Shown here piece by piece: positions 29,633 through 38,251 of a DNA stretch of 64,000 nt. The translations under genes were made by a program, and so were the position numbers. The notes below the pieces were generated by a model. It was not told the DNA's origin. It did no database searches and saw only the letters and a program-made list of their open reading frames with translations. How positions within the stretch are numbered: the stretch's first letter is position 1; each line of letters starts with the position of its first letter. Source of the DNA: JAXGPL01 sp040766985 (GTDB lineage Bacteria; Bacillota; Sulfobacillia; JAUYEG01); NCBI GenBank assembly GCA_040766985.1, contig JAXGPL010000013.1:16310-80309 (forward strand), read 5' to 3'.

Positions 29633-30225
29633 CTACTTCGACGCAGAGCCAAGATGGCTGCGCTCAATGCCGATCAGGATCTTGATACCTGTACCATCGT
29701 GCCACAGAATACCCCCAGGTTGATGAAGTACATGACTGAAGTGTTCGGGATCATCCAGAATCCACGGCACGGTCGCGGGGAGAAGAACAGGAGATAAGCC
29801 CGCACGGGCCTTGCCTAGCATTGCGATGACACCAGTTATCAGCAGGATCGCGGCGTCGGCGTTGCGCGCCCTGAATGCGCGGTAGGCCGCCGAACCGATA
29901 TAAAAGGCAAGCAATGAGGAAACCGTCGCCCCAAGGCGACGCTGTTGAGCAGGCCGGTAGTACTCGCCGCCAGCCTTGTCCCAAATCCTCCATCGCGTCG
30001 AGAGCAGCGAGCAGGACGATGCTGTACTGCCAGTTGGCCCTACGGCCGCGGATCACCCGCACGTGATGTGAAACCTGGCTTATGGCTCCCAGGCCGACAG
30101 CGAAGGCGACGCTGACGACATACCATTGATCCATCGCCTTGACGGCCTGTGACTGCCCGAACGGAGCGGCGAGGACCGCCGCAATGCCGACAATGAACGT
30201 TATTGCCAGGGTAACTCTCTGCATG
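29633..30225 (-). pseudogene. Second membrane protein of the cassette, frameshifted
   Basis: ATG at 30225 behind GGAGGTGACAGC. The first frame gives a signal-anchor and two helices (TLAITFIVGIAAVLAAPFG; YVVSVAFAVGLGAISQVS); from about 29900 another frame continues LLAFYIGSAAYRAFRARNAD and ends IKILIGIERSHLG. Joined length about 198 codons. The order and motifs match a small membrane protein that accompanies DUF6754 genes. One or two indels plus a diverged stretch near 29730. Confidence 0.55.
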
Positions 30226-30238
30226 CTGTCACCTCCGT

Positions 30239-31019
30239 CTATTTGTTGATCAGGTCGATCAGTATTTGCTGCTTGTCCATGGCCGCAAGCAGTACACCGA
30301 GGACCGACTTGACCGCCATCAACTTTCCACAAGTCCTGGATGAGGAGCGTTCGAGGAGCACCGGTTCGCGGCTGATATAGACTCCGGCAGCGTAGATGTC
30401 TTCGCCGATCAGACGGTAGTCGCAAGCCACCGTCACGAAGAAGGCGAGCTGGTATTATTGCGCCGTCGCACCGATCTGGATCACACCGGTATGGAAACCG
30501 CCTTCGGCGATGATCCGACCTGCGCCACCACGCTACCGATCATCATGTTGAAGCCGCGCTGCTTACGCCAGTTCATGATGCCGAGAACGCCGGAAGCGTA
30601 AGGCGAGAGGTTCTCGGCGAGAAAACGTACGCTATCAGGCCGGTGAGCATCCTGCTTGCCTTCGCTGACCTTACGCCTGGCGGACGACCTCGTCCAGGAG
30701 AGGGTGAAGCCAGCTCCGTTACAGGTAACTATGAGTTCGCATTCGTACCCGGCCGCGCAGCAGCGCCGGAACCAGAATCCCGAGGGGAAGCAAACGTCTG
30801 AGCATCGTCAACGCATTCGGGTACCGGGCGGGCCAGACGATCCAGTTTGCCAGTTCGGTTGCGCGACCGACGGCCTCGTCAGTTGCATCTATCGCCGGAA
30901 GACGACGGATCTCGGGGCTGAACTTGCCGGATTTGATTCTGGGTATCGGAATGACGGTGCTAAGCAAGGCGCCTGGCAATCAAGAACTGCGTCAGCTTGC
31001 CAGCAACTATGAATGGCAT
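30239..31019 (-). pseudogene. DUF6754-like membrane protein, eroded
   Basis: Begins ATG at 31019 (or GTG 31022) behind a perfect AAGGAGGTG site. Fragments in shifting frames: IRRLPAIDATDEAVGRATEL, PDSVRFLAENLSPYASGVLG, NMMIGSV, FFVTVACDYRLIGEDIYAAG and YISREPVLL. This order fits the uncharacterised family DUF6754. At least four frame changes and probably missing segments. It heads the cassette that continues through two more broken genes, one intact membrane gene and the M24 peptidases; the GntR gene is divergent. Confidence 0.6.
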
Positions 31020-31036
31020 CACATGTACACCTCCTT

Positions 31037-31452
31037 ACGAGTGAAGATACCAACCTGGTCGGATGGACGGACGACATGGGTGCCATCGCCCAAGGCTACT
31101 GCCCGCTCGTTCGCCAGACGTCACCTCCTGCACGGCCGCGCCAATAGTGTAGTTGGCCATTACGTTAAAGCGATGGATGCAGTGGCCTATTCACGACCGA
31201 AGGCTTCGTCCTGAATTCGTGCGTGTACCGAAATCAATACCGGATGGCTGGGCTGCCTGGTGAAACCGAAGCGCACGGCGTGAGGCAGGCCGGGAAGGCA
31301 TGGAATCCCGGAACGCGAGCCCCCGCTTTGGCCGATGGCGCAGCTAGCACGGGCGAAGGCGTGGAGTTGTTGAGACAATCGAGATACTGGGGAGGACAAT
31401 TGTTTCTACTGTCGAACCTATTCTGGAACGCTCAGATTGGGATGGTGTACCG
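31037..31452. other. Divergent regulatory gap
   Basis: About 415 nt between the DUF6754-like gene (leftward) and the gntR gene (rightward). No convincing ORF or consensus promoter pair is visible. The GntR operator is likely here by position only. Confidence 0.35.
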
Positions 31453-32136
31453 ATGAGTTACTACGAAAAGGCGAGCGGGCCTTCTGCCAAGTGCTACGTC
31501 TACGACTCCATTAGGACGCAGATCCTCGACGAAGTCCTTTGCCGGGGTTGCCGGCTACGCGAGGCGGACATCGCCAAGAAGCACAGCACCAGCAGGACAC
31601 CTGTCCGGCGTGCGCTCATGGCGCTCGCCCGCGACGGCCTGGTTGAACACCGGCCGGGCAAGGGTTGGTTTGTGACTTCTCTTCAGCCCGCGGATGCAAG
31701 AGACATCATCGCGGTGAGGGCCATGCTCGAAGCCCAGGCGGCCGGTCTGGCAACCGCAGAGCTGGGCCCACCGGAACACGAAGAGCTTGAGCGAACACTC
31801 GCAGGTATGGACACAGCACTAAGCAGCGGGGATTGCACCCTGTTTAGTTCGCTCAACCGCCAGTTCCACACTACCATCTACCGCGCATGCCCGAATAAGC
31901 GCCTGGTTGGAATGCTTGAGGATCTCCTCAAGGACTTCCCCAACCTCGGTTTCCGAACCATAAGGGAGGGTGCGGATCAGAGGCAGCGTGAGCATTACCG
32001 GATTCTTGAGGCGATTATCGCTCGCATGCAGGATAGGGTGAACAAGCTGGTATATAGCCATTTTGTCGAGCACTTTGCACATCTTGCCGTGGACGGCGCC
32101 CCGAAGGAAGGCGGCCGGCTGGCGGGGAGTTGCTAG
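31453..32136 (+). CDS. GntR family regulator (FCD subfamily)
   Basis: A 227-residue regulator: winged helix at residues ~15-80 (READIAKKHSTSRTPVRRAL, then LARDGLVEHRPGKGWFV), FCD ligand domain at ~90-215 with conserved VRAMLEAQAAGLA, FHTTIYRACPN and HYRILEAI, including the Asp/His metal-binding pattern. It is divergent from the DUF6754/M24 cassette and is the natural candidate to control it, perhaps in response to a carboxylate or amino acid. Confidence 0.9.
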   Translation: MSYYEKASGPSAKCYVYDSIRTQILDEVLCRGCRLREADIAKKHSTSRTPVRRALMALARDGLVEHRPGKGWFVTSLQPADARDIIAVRAMLEAQAAGLATAELGPPEHEELERTLAGMDTALSSGDCTLFSSLNRQFHTTIYRACPNKRLVGMLEDLLKDFPNLGFRTIREGADQRQREHYRILEAIIARMQDRVNKLVYSHFVEHFAHLAVDGAPKEGGRLAGSC

Positions 32137-32372
32137 CCGGCGGAGCTTCGGCTCTCCTTTCCAGCGGATTGAGTGTTCGGTTTCAACCAAGACGGGCAGC
32201 TTGATTTCTCCGAAATACGCGGTTCACATACACCACCTTGATGTTACACCCCTGGAATCCACCCGGCGGTTGACCGACGGGTGCCGGCTCCTGAACTGGG
32301 CACGCATCTGACCTCCGCTGGAGCCGCTTGGCAATTGACGCGCCCTACGAATGCCGACCTTCGGCTTCTGTC

Positions 32373-32669
32373 TCAATCCGTCACCACCGTCGCATATACC
32401 TTGACCTTCTTTTCGACTGTGTAGACGTTGACCACGCTGGCTAGCCCCGAACCGCACGGGTAAGTCAGCCGTAGCGCCAAGGCTCCCCTCACGGTGAACT
32501 CCCCGGCCGCTCCCAAATCATCTCGAATTCGCGGGCCGGGGTAGAGGTAGGCAACCTCGGCTGACGTCCCGGATGTCTCCGGCAGGAAGGTGATCTCGTA
32601 CTCAATCGAGTAGCGGGCGGGAAGCTGCCGGTGACCCAGGCGATCGGGCCGGATCAACTCAAGACGCAC
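32373..32669 (-). pseudogene. Repeat family copy 1: C-terminal fragment only
   Basis: About 98 codons matching the last ~100 residues of the large secreted protein at 51831-54567 (LPARYSIEYEI, SGTSAEVAYLYP, VNVYTVEKKVKVYATVVTD, stop). Similarity ends exactly at the stop codon on one side; on the other it ends near 32670, where sequence of a GntR gene begins on the opposite strand. No ribosome site or signal peptide: not expressed as such. Indels near 32520-32560. Confidence 0.75.
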
Positions 32670-32675
32670 TTCCGG

Positions 32676-33268
32676 CCCTGCCTTCCGAGACGGCTCTCGC
32701 CAATCAACTGGGTATCGGTAGGGACATTTCGCGAGGCACTCATCATACTCGCTACCCGTGGGCTCCTATCGCGGTCGCGCAAAGGACTATGTACGCCGCA
32801 AATCGGCCAGCAACTCCTGCCTGCCGCCAGTCTTCAGCGGCTAGCCAAGTCATGCGGACCACCTGGTCGAGGCACGGCAACTGCTTGAGGTACAGGTCGC
32901 TATTCTGTGCAGCTCGGTGCACCGATGAAGACATCGCGATGTCGATGCTCTGGCTGCAATGCGCGAGGCAGACCCAGCTCGAGGATTTGGACAAGTTCGT
33001 TCAGGCTGATGGGGAGTTTCATTATCTTATAGCCGAGGGGCCCAGAATGGTACTAGAGACGGTGTTGTCAGCAATGAGAGAAACCCTAACAGATGCGATG
33101 CGGGTTCCATGCCCCACGGATCGGGCTAGGATCCTGGAGACCCACGGATGGCTTCTCGATGCGATCGCAAGAGAGGACCCATTAATGGCACAGCAGGTTG
33201 CGGCGGTCAACATCTCCGACATGCGTGAAGCGTTAGCACGTGTGCGGTCTGAGGTTCCTCGTCGCTAG
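32676..33268 (+). pseudogene. GntR/FCD regulator remnant, 5' end lost
   Basis: Reading across frames gives a GntR winged helix without its first residues (LPSETALANQLGIGRDIS, then REALIILATRGLLSRSRKG) and an FCD domain (DEDIAM, LDKFVQADGEFHYLIAE, MVLETVLSAMRETL, THGWLLDAIAREDP, ending VRSEVPRR). The start is missing exactly where repeat copy 1 begins on the other strand. At least two internal frame changes. Probably disrupted by the rearrangement that placed copy 1 here. Confidence 0.65.
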
Positions 33269-33366
33269 CAAACCTTAGTACTCGTCTCCCGGCGATGAGG
33301 CCGGGCCCTACGAACTGCCCGGCTATTGGGGGGGCCCTGTAGACGTCTCCTCCTACTTCCCGCACC

Positions 33367-33595
33367 TCAATCCGTCGCCACCGTCGCATAGGCCTTGACC
33401 TTCTTCTCGACGGTGTAGACGTTGATTCTTTACTCGGCCAGGCCTGAACCGGACAGGCAGTCAGCCGCAGGGCCGCTGCCCCCGTCACCGGGAACTCCCC
33501 GACCGTTCCCAGATCATCTCGAACTCACCGGCTGCGGTAGCGGTACGCCGCCTCGCTGAGGTCCCGGATGCCTCGGGCATAGTGATCTCCAGGGC
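33367..33595 (-). pseudogene. Repeat family copy 2, C-terminal fragment
   Basis: Diverged, indel-ridden version of the family C-terminus: SGTSA, AAGEFEMIWER and the final EKKVKAYATVATD equivalent with stop at 33367. It is cut off at about 33595 by a stretch that reads as a serine recombinase on the other strand, and resumes with an upstream part of the gene at 33797. Confidence 0.65.
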
Positions 33596-33774
33596 TCAAG
33601 TGCTGCTTGCCAGATAAGGGACAAGGTTGAGCTGGCGGATTTCGCGACCAAACGGCGCCTAGTCGAGGCATTGGTTGATCGCATCATAGTCGACACCATA
33701 CTGGATGAGAAGGGTGCCCGGAGGCCTAGAGCCACCATCACCTACCGCTTCGATCCGACTACATATTCGGAAAT
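33596..33774 (+). pseudogene. Large serine recombinase C-terminal remnant
   Basis: One open stretch of about 59 codons: IRDKVELADFATKRRL, then VEALVDRIIVDTILDEKG and RPRATITYRFDP. This has the look of the C-terminal end of large serine recombinases (the (K/R)R..VE.LVDRI.V step followed by a beta strand ending YRF). No catalytic domain is present. It lies inside repeat copy 2, replacing the middle of that gene. Confidence 0.5.
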
Positions 33775-33796
33775 AAGCGTAACGGGAATGGCTGTC

Positions 33797-34213
33797 TGGA
33801 TGGCCACGGCCTCGTAGTACGCCCTGGTCAGGCTTTGACCTGGGCCGGGGCTGGCTCGCCCGGAAGCCCCCGGTGACGTAATCAGGGCGGCTGGGCGGCT
33901 CTTGCGCGGCCATGAGCGCTGCGTATGTCTGGGGCTGCTCGCTGACCAGCCAGTCGAGAGAACGGGGCGGCTGGTCCCGCCTCCTCCCCGGCCGTCCTGC
34001 AGCAACCACGCGCCGAGGCATAGTAGTAACCAAACAAGGGCTCCACAGTTCTCGGCTTTGCCTTGGTGACATACGCAACTTCGTCCTCAAAAGCACCGAA
34101 CAACTCACTCGCCGGCGGGATGGAAGGCGATTCAAGTGGGCAGCGGTGAAGCTCGTTGCGGCTACGCGGCTGCTCCTGGAGGTGGATCATCTCCATCGCT
34201 TTGACGGGTGATG
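33797..34213 (-). pseudogene. Repeat family copy 2, 5'-truncated upstream part
   Basis: Nearly the same nucleotide sequence as 44105-44523 and 53625-54044 with several single-base indels. It begins at the shared breakpoint (codons for VKAMEMIHLQEQ) and runs to about the VAIQ codons, then gives way to the recombinase remnant. Upstream of the breakpoint the sequence is unrelated to the other copies. No start signal. Confidence 0.75.
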
Positions 34214-34249
34214 TGCTGCCCGTAGGAGGGTCAGGGCTAAGGATAACAG

Positions 34250-34732
34250 TCAATGATCGAGTGCTGGGGGGCGTTCCCGCGGCCACATAACGTACGCCGC
34301 CAAAGTGCCAGCGACAACTGCCAAAAGCCCAAGGGGTCCGCTAGCATTCCGGGGAGATTCGACACTCTCTGATAGCATGTCTTCATTAGAGAAGACCAAC
34401 TGCCCATACCTGATCCCAAAGAGGCTGTAGGCGGTGACCCGCACAACCCATCCTCTCGGAAAGTCCGCCGGCGATTCTTGCAGGCCACCAATGGCTAGAA
34501 CCTCAGCCTTCAGGCGGGTGATCCAGAGCTTATCAGACCATTTCTCCCAGGACCCCGTCATTGCCAGAGCCTTAGCAGTTTTGGCTACTTCCTCTTGACC
34601 GGGAGTAGGACCTTCCAGCCCGCTGGGTATGACGACCTTTGGCAGCAGCCAAGCCGAGCCGTAGAGAACAATGAGTGTCAGTAGTATCACCGCTTTGCGG
34701 CTACAACGCATCATCCCAACACCAGCTTTCAT
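34250..34732 (-). CDS. Hypothetical membrane-anchored protein
   Basis: A 160-residue protein with a membrane helix near each end (residues ~14-32, VILLTLIVLYGSAWLLPKVV, and ~132-150) and a polar, Trp-rich loop between. Its ATG overlaps the stop of the small upstream gene as ATGA, implying coupling. Not recognised. It lies next to the 5' end of repeat copy 2 and may be specific to this accessory region. Confidence 0.55.
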   Translation of the reverse strand: MKAGVGMMRCSRKAVILLTLIVLYGSAWLLPKVVIPSGLEGPTPGQEEVAKTAKALAMTGSWEKWSDKLWITRLKAEVLAIGGLQESPADFPRGWVVRVTAYSLFGIRYGQLVFSNEDMLSESVESPRNASGPLGLLAVVAGTLAAYVMWPRERPPALDH

Positions 34733-34923
34733 ACGTTCTCTGACTCAGGGCCCATGACCGTAAAGTCAGTCCTCACGCGAACGGTGTCTTCACTCGGCAG
34801 AAAAGCAGCTGGGACACCATAGGCATCCGAAGAAAACTGTCCTTGGCCTATCGCCCAAGACCAGCGAGGATGCATCAAGCGCCAGAGAGCATACCGCATG
34901 CGCAGGGGCCCCGTAGCCAACAC
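34729..34923 (-). CDS. Hypothetical small protein coupled to the gene downstream
   Basis: A 56-64 residue frame, starting TTG at 34923 or ATG at 34899, that ends in a 4-bp ATGA overlap with the next gene. Sequence GQGQFSSDAYGVPAAF is distinctive but unrecognised. Ribosome site is weak. The overlap is the main reason to believe it. Confidence 0.35.
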   Translation of the reverse strand: MLATGPLRMRYALWRLMHPRWSWAIGQGQFSSDAYGVPAAFLPSEDTVRVRTDFTVMGPESENV

Positions 34924-34995
34924 AGTCGCCGAGCCCCCGCGGATTATGGGCGGACGGCTCGGCTTTGGGAGAACGCCTAGCCGCCCGCCGCTGTG

Positions 34996-35615
34996 CTACT
35001 GGTTGAAGGACCAGCATTGCGTACCGGGGATAGTGAAGCCGGTTGCTAAGAACTGTCCATCAATGACATGCACCAGCCAAACGGAGTATCCGTAAACGTC
35101 CGTAAGCTGTGCGTTGATCTTTGTGCTGGGGTCCGACAATGCATCGCCGGGATAGGCTCGCAAAAAAGTGTAATACTGGGTCGATGGAACAAGCCAGTAG
35201 GCTCTAAAGGTGCCCACCGTATATGTGTTGTAGTTCGCGTCATCGCCTATGCCGGTCGCGTAGTCGAGGTAAGGCATCGGCATGTTGGAATCCCAACCTG
35301 TGGGACGTGATGTGCTTTGTAGGCCTCTTGCCCAAGTTCCATCGGCGTTGTAGGTTACGACATCATGCTCATAGCCCTGAAACGGTCCGAAGCGGTCCAG
35401 TTGCGACTGCGAGTTCCACGTGATCGTATTGTAGAAGCAGCGGTACCCAGAACCGTCGGTGTAGGTGTGTTCAGATAACCTGACGATGGTACCTCCCATT
35501 CTTTACCGGCAACCAGGGATTCGGTACTGGCCGACAGTGAGATACTCAGCGCTTGGGGCGCGATAGCACTCGCCCGGATAGACGGGTAGAGCGCGGGGGT
35601 CGATGTGATTTCCAC
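34996..35615 (-). pseudogene. Secreted hypothetical protein, frameshifted
   Basis: Two frames join near 35490. The first reads APQALSISLSASTESLVAGK, resembling the start of an Ig-like surface domain; the second is a Tyr/Trp/Asn-rich beta domain (SGYRCFYNTITWNSQSQLDR, then DGQFLATGFTIPGTQCWSF) with two Cys. Probably exported; possibly the downstream part of the gene that starts with a signal peptide at 36074. Not recognised. Confidence 0.45.
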
Positions 35616-35675
35616 ACGCCTGCGTTAGTGTTGTTGCGATGCGGTGCATAACGGCAGCAGGCAACTCACCCTACG

Positions 35676-36074
35676 CTATAGACCGACGGACCTGACTCCT
35701 TGCGGGCCAACAACCGATCTTGCAGGTCCGCCCGAGCGGGTATCCGGCAGATCAGGCCGCTCAAGGAGATCGCTCAAGGTCGCGTTGTGAATTTCCAGTA
35801 GCCAAAGTCGCCGCCTGAGACGGGCATTCCCGAGTGGTAGACGGACTCCACCCGTGTACGTGCTCCACGGCCGCAGTATACGTAGAACAGCCTCAAACAC
35901 TTTCAGCTCCGCGTTGTCCATGGCGGCTTGGGCCACAGTGGGTAGAGCCTTCGGATGCCTGAACGAAAGCACTGCCAATACACCGTCGTTCTTGGAACTC
36001 GCGTGGACTCCAGATACGATCATAGCGGAAACCAACAACGCCAGCACAACGATGCGGAAAGTTCTGTTTGCCAT
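35676..36074 (-). CDS. Exported hypothetical protein (possibly 5' part of a broken gene)
   Basis: ATG at 36074 behind AAAGGAGG with good spacing; signal peptide (MANRTFRIVVLALLVSAMIV, cleavage after HASS). The mature part includes LPTVAQAAMDNAELKVFEAV. The last ~25 residues look out of frame (Arg/Gly/Pro-rich), so the gene may once have continued into the frames at 35615-34996 as one secreted protein of about 350 residues. Confidence 0.5.
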   Translation of the reverse strand: MANRTFRIVVLALLVSAMIVSGVHASSKNDGVLAVLSFRHPKALPTVAQAAMDNAELKVFEAVLRILRPWSTYTGGVRLPLGNARLRRRLWLLEIHNATLSDLLERPDLPDTRSGGPARSVVGPQGVRSVGL

Positions 36075-36436
36075 AACCCACAGCCTCCTTTGCCTGTTAG
36101 GTCAACCCCAATTGACGTCTGGCGTATGGGGAACCATTTCAAATGAATCACCAGAATCGGTCACTTGATCGATGTCTTGGGGATTTTCCTCTCGATGATG
36201 TCTAGGTATGAGATTAAGCCAAATGCCAAGTAGATGGAAGGAGTTTGCTCTGGTAAGGAGGCAACAACCGTTCGGCAGGGTTCTACAGACCGAGGCCTCG
36301 GACTGTTAGTCATGGTCCCGCGATTCGTGGCGCCCGGGCAGCGCAGACTTGGAAAGACGCGAACGAGTTCAAGACAGGGGGAAGGCGTCAAGGCAAAGCG
36401 GGTCCGCGACAGTGACCAGACCTTGGGTCTCGTTAT
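36075..36436. other. Gap, possible remnant small ORF
   Basis: About 360 nt upstream of the signal-peptide gene. A minus-strand frame ending at 36161 contains a hydrophobic stretch (SIYLAFGLISYLDIIE) but has no ribosome site. No promoter pair is convincing. Confidence 0.3.
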
Positions 36437-38206
36437 TCAATCCGTCACCACCGTCGCATAGACCTTGACCTTCTTCTCGACGGTATAGACGTTGACCACG
36501 CCGGCTAGCCCAGACCTGCACGGGTACGTCAGCCGTGAAGGCCAGTGCACCCGTCACCGTGAACTCGCCCGGCCGTTCCCAGACCATTTCGAACTCACGG
36601 GCAGGATAGAGGTAAGCCACCTCAGCACTCGTCCCGAGGTCCCCGGTAGGGAGATCTCGTACTCAACCGAGTAGCGGGCTGGCAATCCCGTGACCCAGGC
36701 AACAGGGCCAACTAGCTCAAGCCGCACCCTCCTGGGCGAGGCAAGGGTCTGAGCGGTGAATAGCTTCAGGTAGCCCGACGTCCTCGGCGTCGGTGTCGAC
36801 CTGCCACTGGTAGTCCGCCAGAATACGCCCTCACCGCTCCAGGATGTGGCCCGGCACAGGTACGTGCCTGGAGCGGTGTACGAGTGTGACTTGCTGCACT
36901 CCGTTGTAGGTCACCGTCAACCGTGCTTGAGCCATCTCGAATATCCAGCCCCACCGGTCATGGCGCGTAATGCTGGCCTGCCGGCGATGTCGTCTCCTTG
37001 TCGCGGTGCGTGGCATGGATGACCGGAACGCCTGCCGGCGACGAGGCCGACTCATCCGAGGCCTCCCGGGAAGGCGAGTTGCGGCTCCGGTTCCTTGACC
37101 TTGAGCCCGGCTAGCCCGGCGCGGTCCGCCACGGATGGAACCGGCGGGAGCCTCCCCCATCGGCTCCTTGCGGCGCCGGCACATAGCCCAGCCGCCAGGT
37201 GAATGGGCGGGTTCAACGCCGGGGTGGCAACTGGCCGCCGGTGACCGGAAGCAGGCGGATGCCCAGCAGCACTTTCGCTCCTCCTGGGCGGGCGCGGGCA
37301 ACTCGGCTGAGGCCCGCAGCTTGCCATCTGCCGCAGCCGCAAAAGTGAGCGGATAGCGGCGGACCCCGAACCGGGAACCTCCAGGTAAGCCCATACGCCT
37401 GGTGCGGTCCGGGCCGGCCGGTGAGCGCCACCCGACTCACGTACGGGCCGCGGGCAGCTTGAGCTCGATTACAAGGTAAGGCTTGTGCACCTCGGCTTTG
37501 CCGGTCCCCTGGCGGGAGTACTCCACAAGCTTGACTTGCCCGGGGTGTAACGCGGCCGGAACGACGCCTTGATCGGGTAGTGGGTCCTTCAGGGCGCCGG
37601 TCAGGGCCTTGAGCGCCGCCCCGCTGCCGCCGAGCCACACGTGGTTGGTGCGCAGGATCGACGGCAACAGGTAGTAGGCATCGTCGGCCAACGCAGATAG
37701 GTCGACGAGGTTTCCACGATCAGGTCATTGGCCTCGACGTCGGGCCAGAGACGCGACCAGAGGTTGGGCACCCCGCTCCACGATGGACACGTACCGCACT
37801 CCCCTGAGGCCAGGCGTCCAGGACTGCGCCGAATTCTCCCGTCACCGCGACGGGCGGCATCGGCGTCGTTCCAGGCCTGGAGATAGTAGTTGCCCACGAG
37901 ACCCGGACCTCCGGGTCAGCCGCCCCGGCGACCGAGGACGCCCGCGCAAAGGCGTTGGGGAGCGCCATCGGCCCGCCGAGGGACAGCTTGAACTCCTAGC
38001 TCCACCAGGCACCGCCGGCGCGGGCCTTGGGGTCAAGCCCAGCCAGGTGCTCCATCGCCCAGACGGCGAGGGCTGGCCGCCGAGAGCTCGAAGTAGTTGT
38101 GCCGGGCGCACTGGAGAGCCATGCCGTTAGCACATAGAGCGCTAAGAGTGCAGAGAGCCACTGTGATTAGAAAGACAGGGAGACGAAACGGATAGAGTTG
38201 TAGCAT
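36437..38206 (-). pseudogene. Repeat family copy 3: signal peptide fused to the family middle and C-terminus, decayed
   Basis: ATG at 38206 starts a clean signal peptide (LPVFLITVALCTLSALCANG) that runs in frame straight into QCARHNYF, a point well inside the family protein. So this copy has its own N-terminus, without the lipase domain. About 115 bp are missing between two GGCTGGCC repeats (compare 43966 and 44079 in copy 4). Many further indels break the middle (37900-36900), the PKD-like domain and the C-terminus, which still ends at the common stop. Not functional as read. Confidence 0.7.
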
Positions 38207-38251
38207 TCCGGCGAGTGCGGCTTTGTCCGGAGCACTATCAGTGCCGAAACC

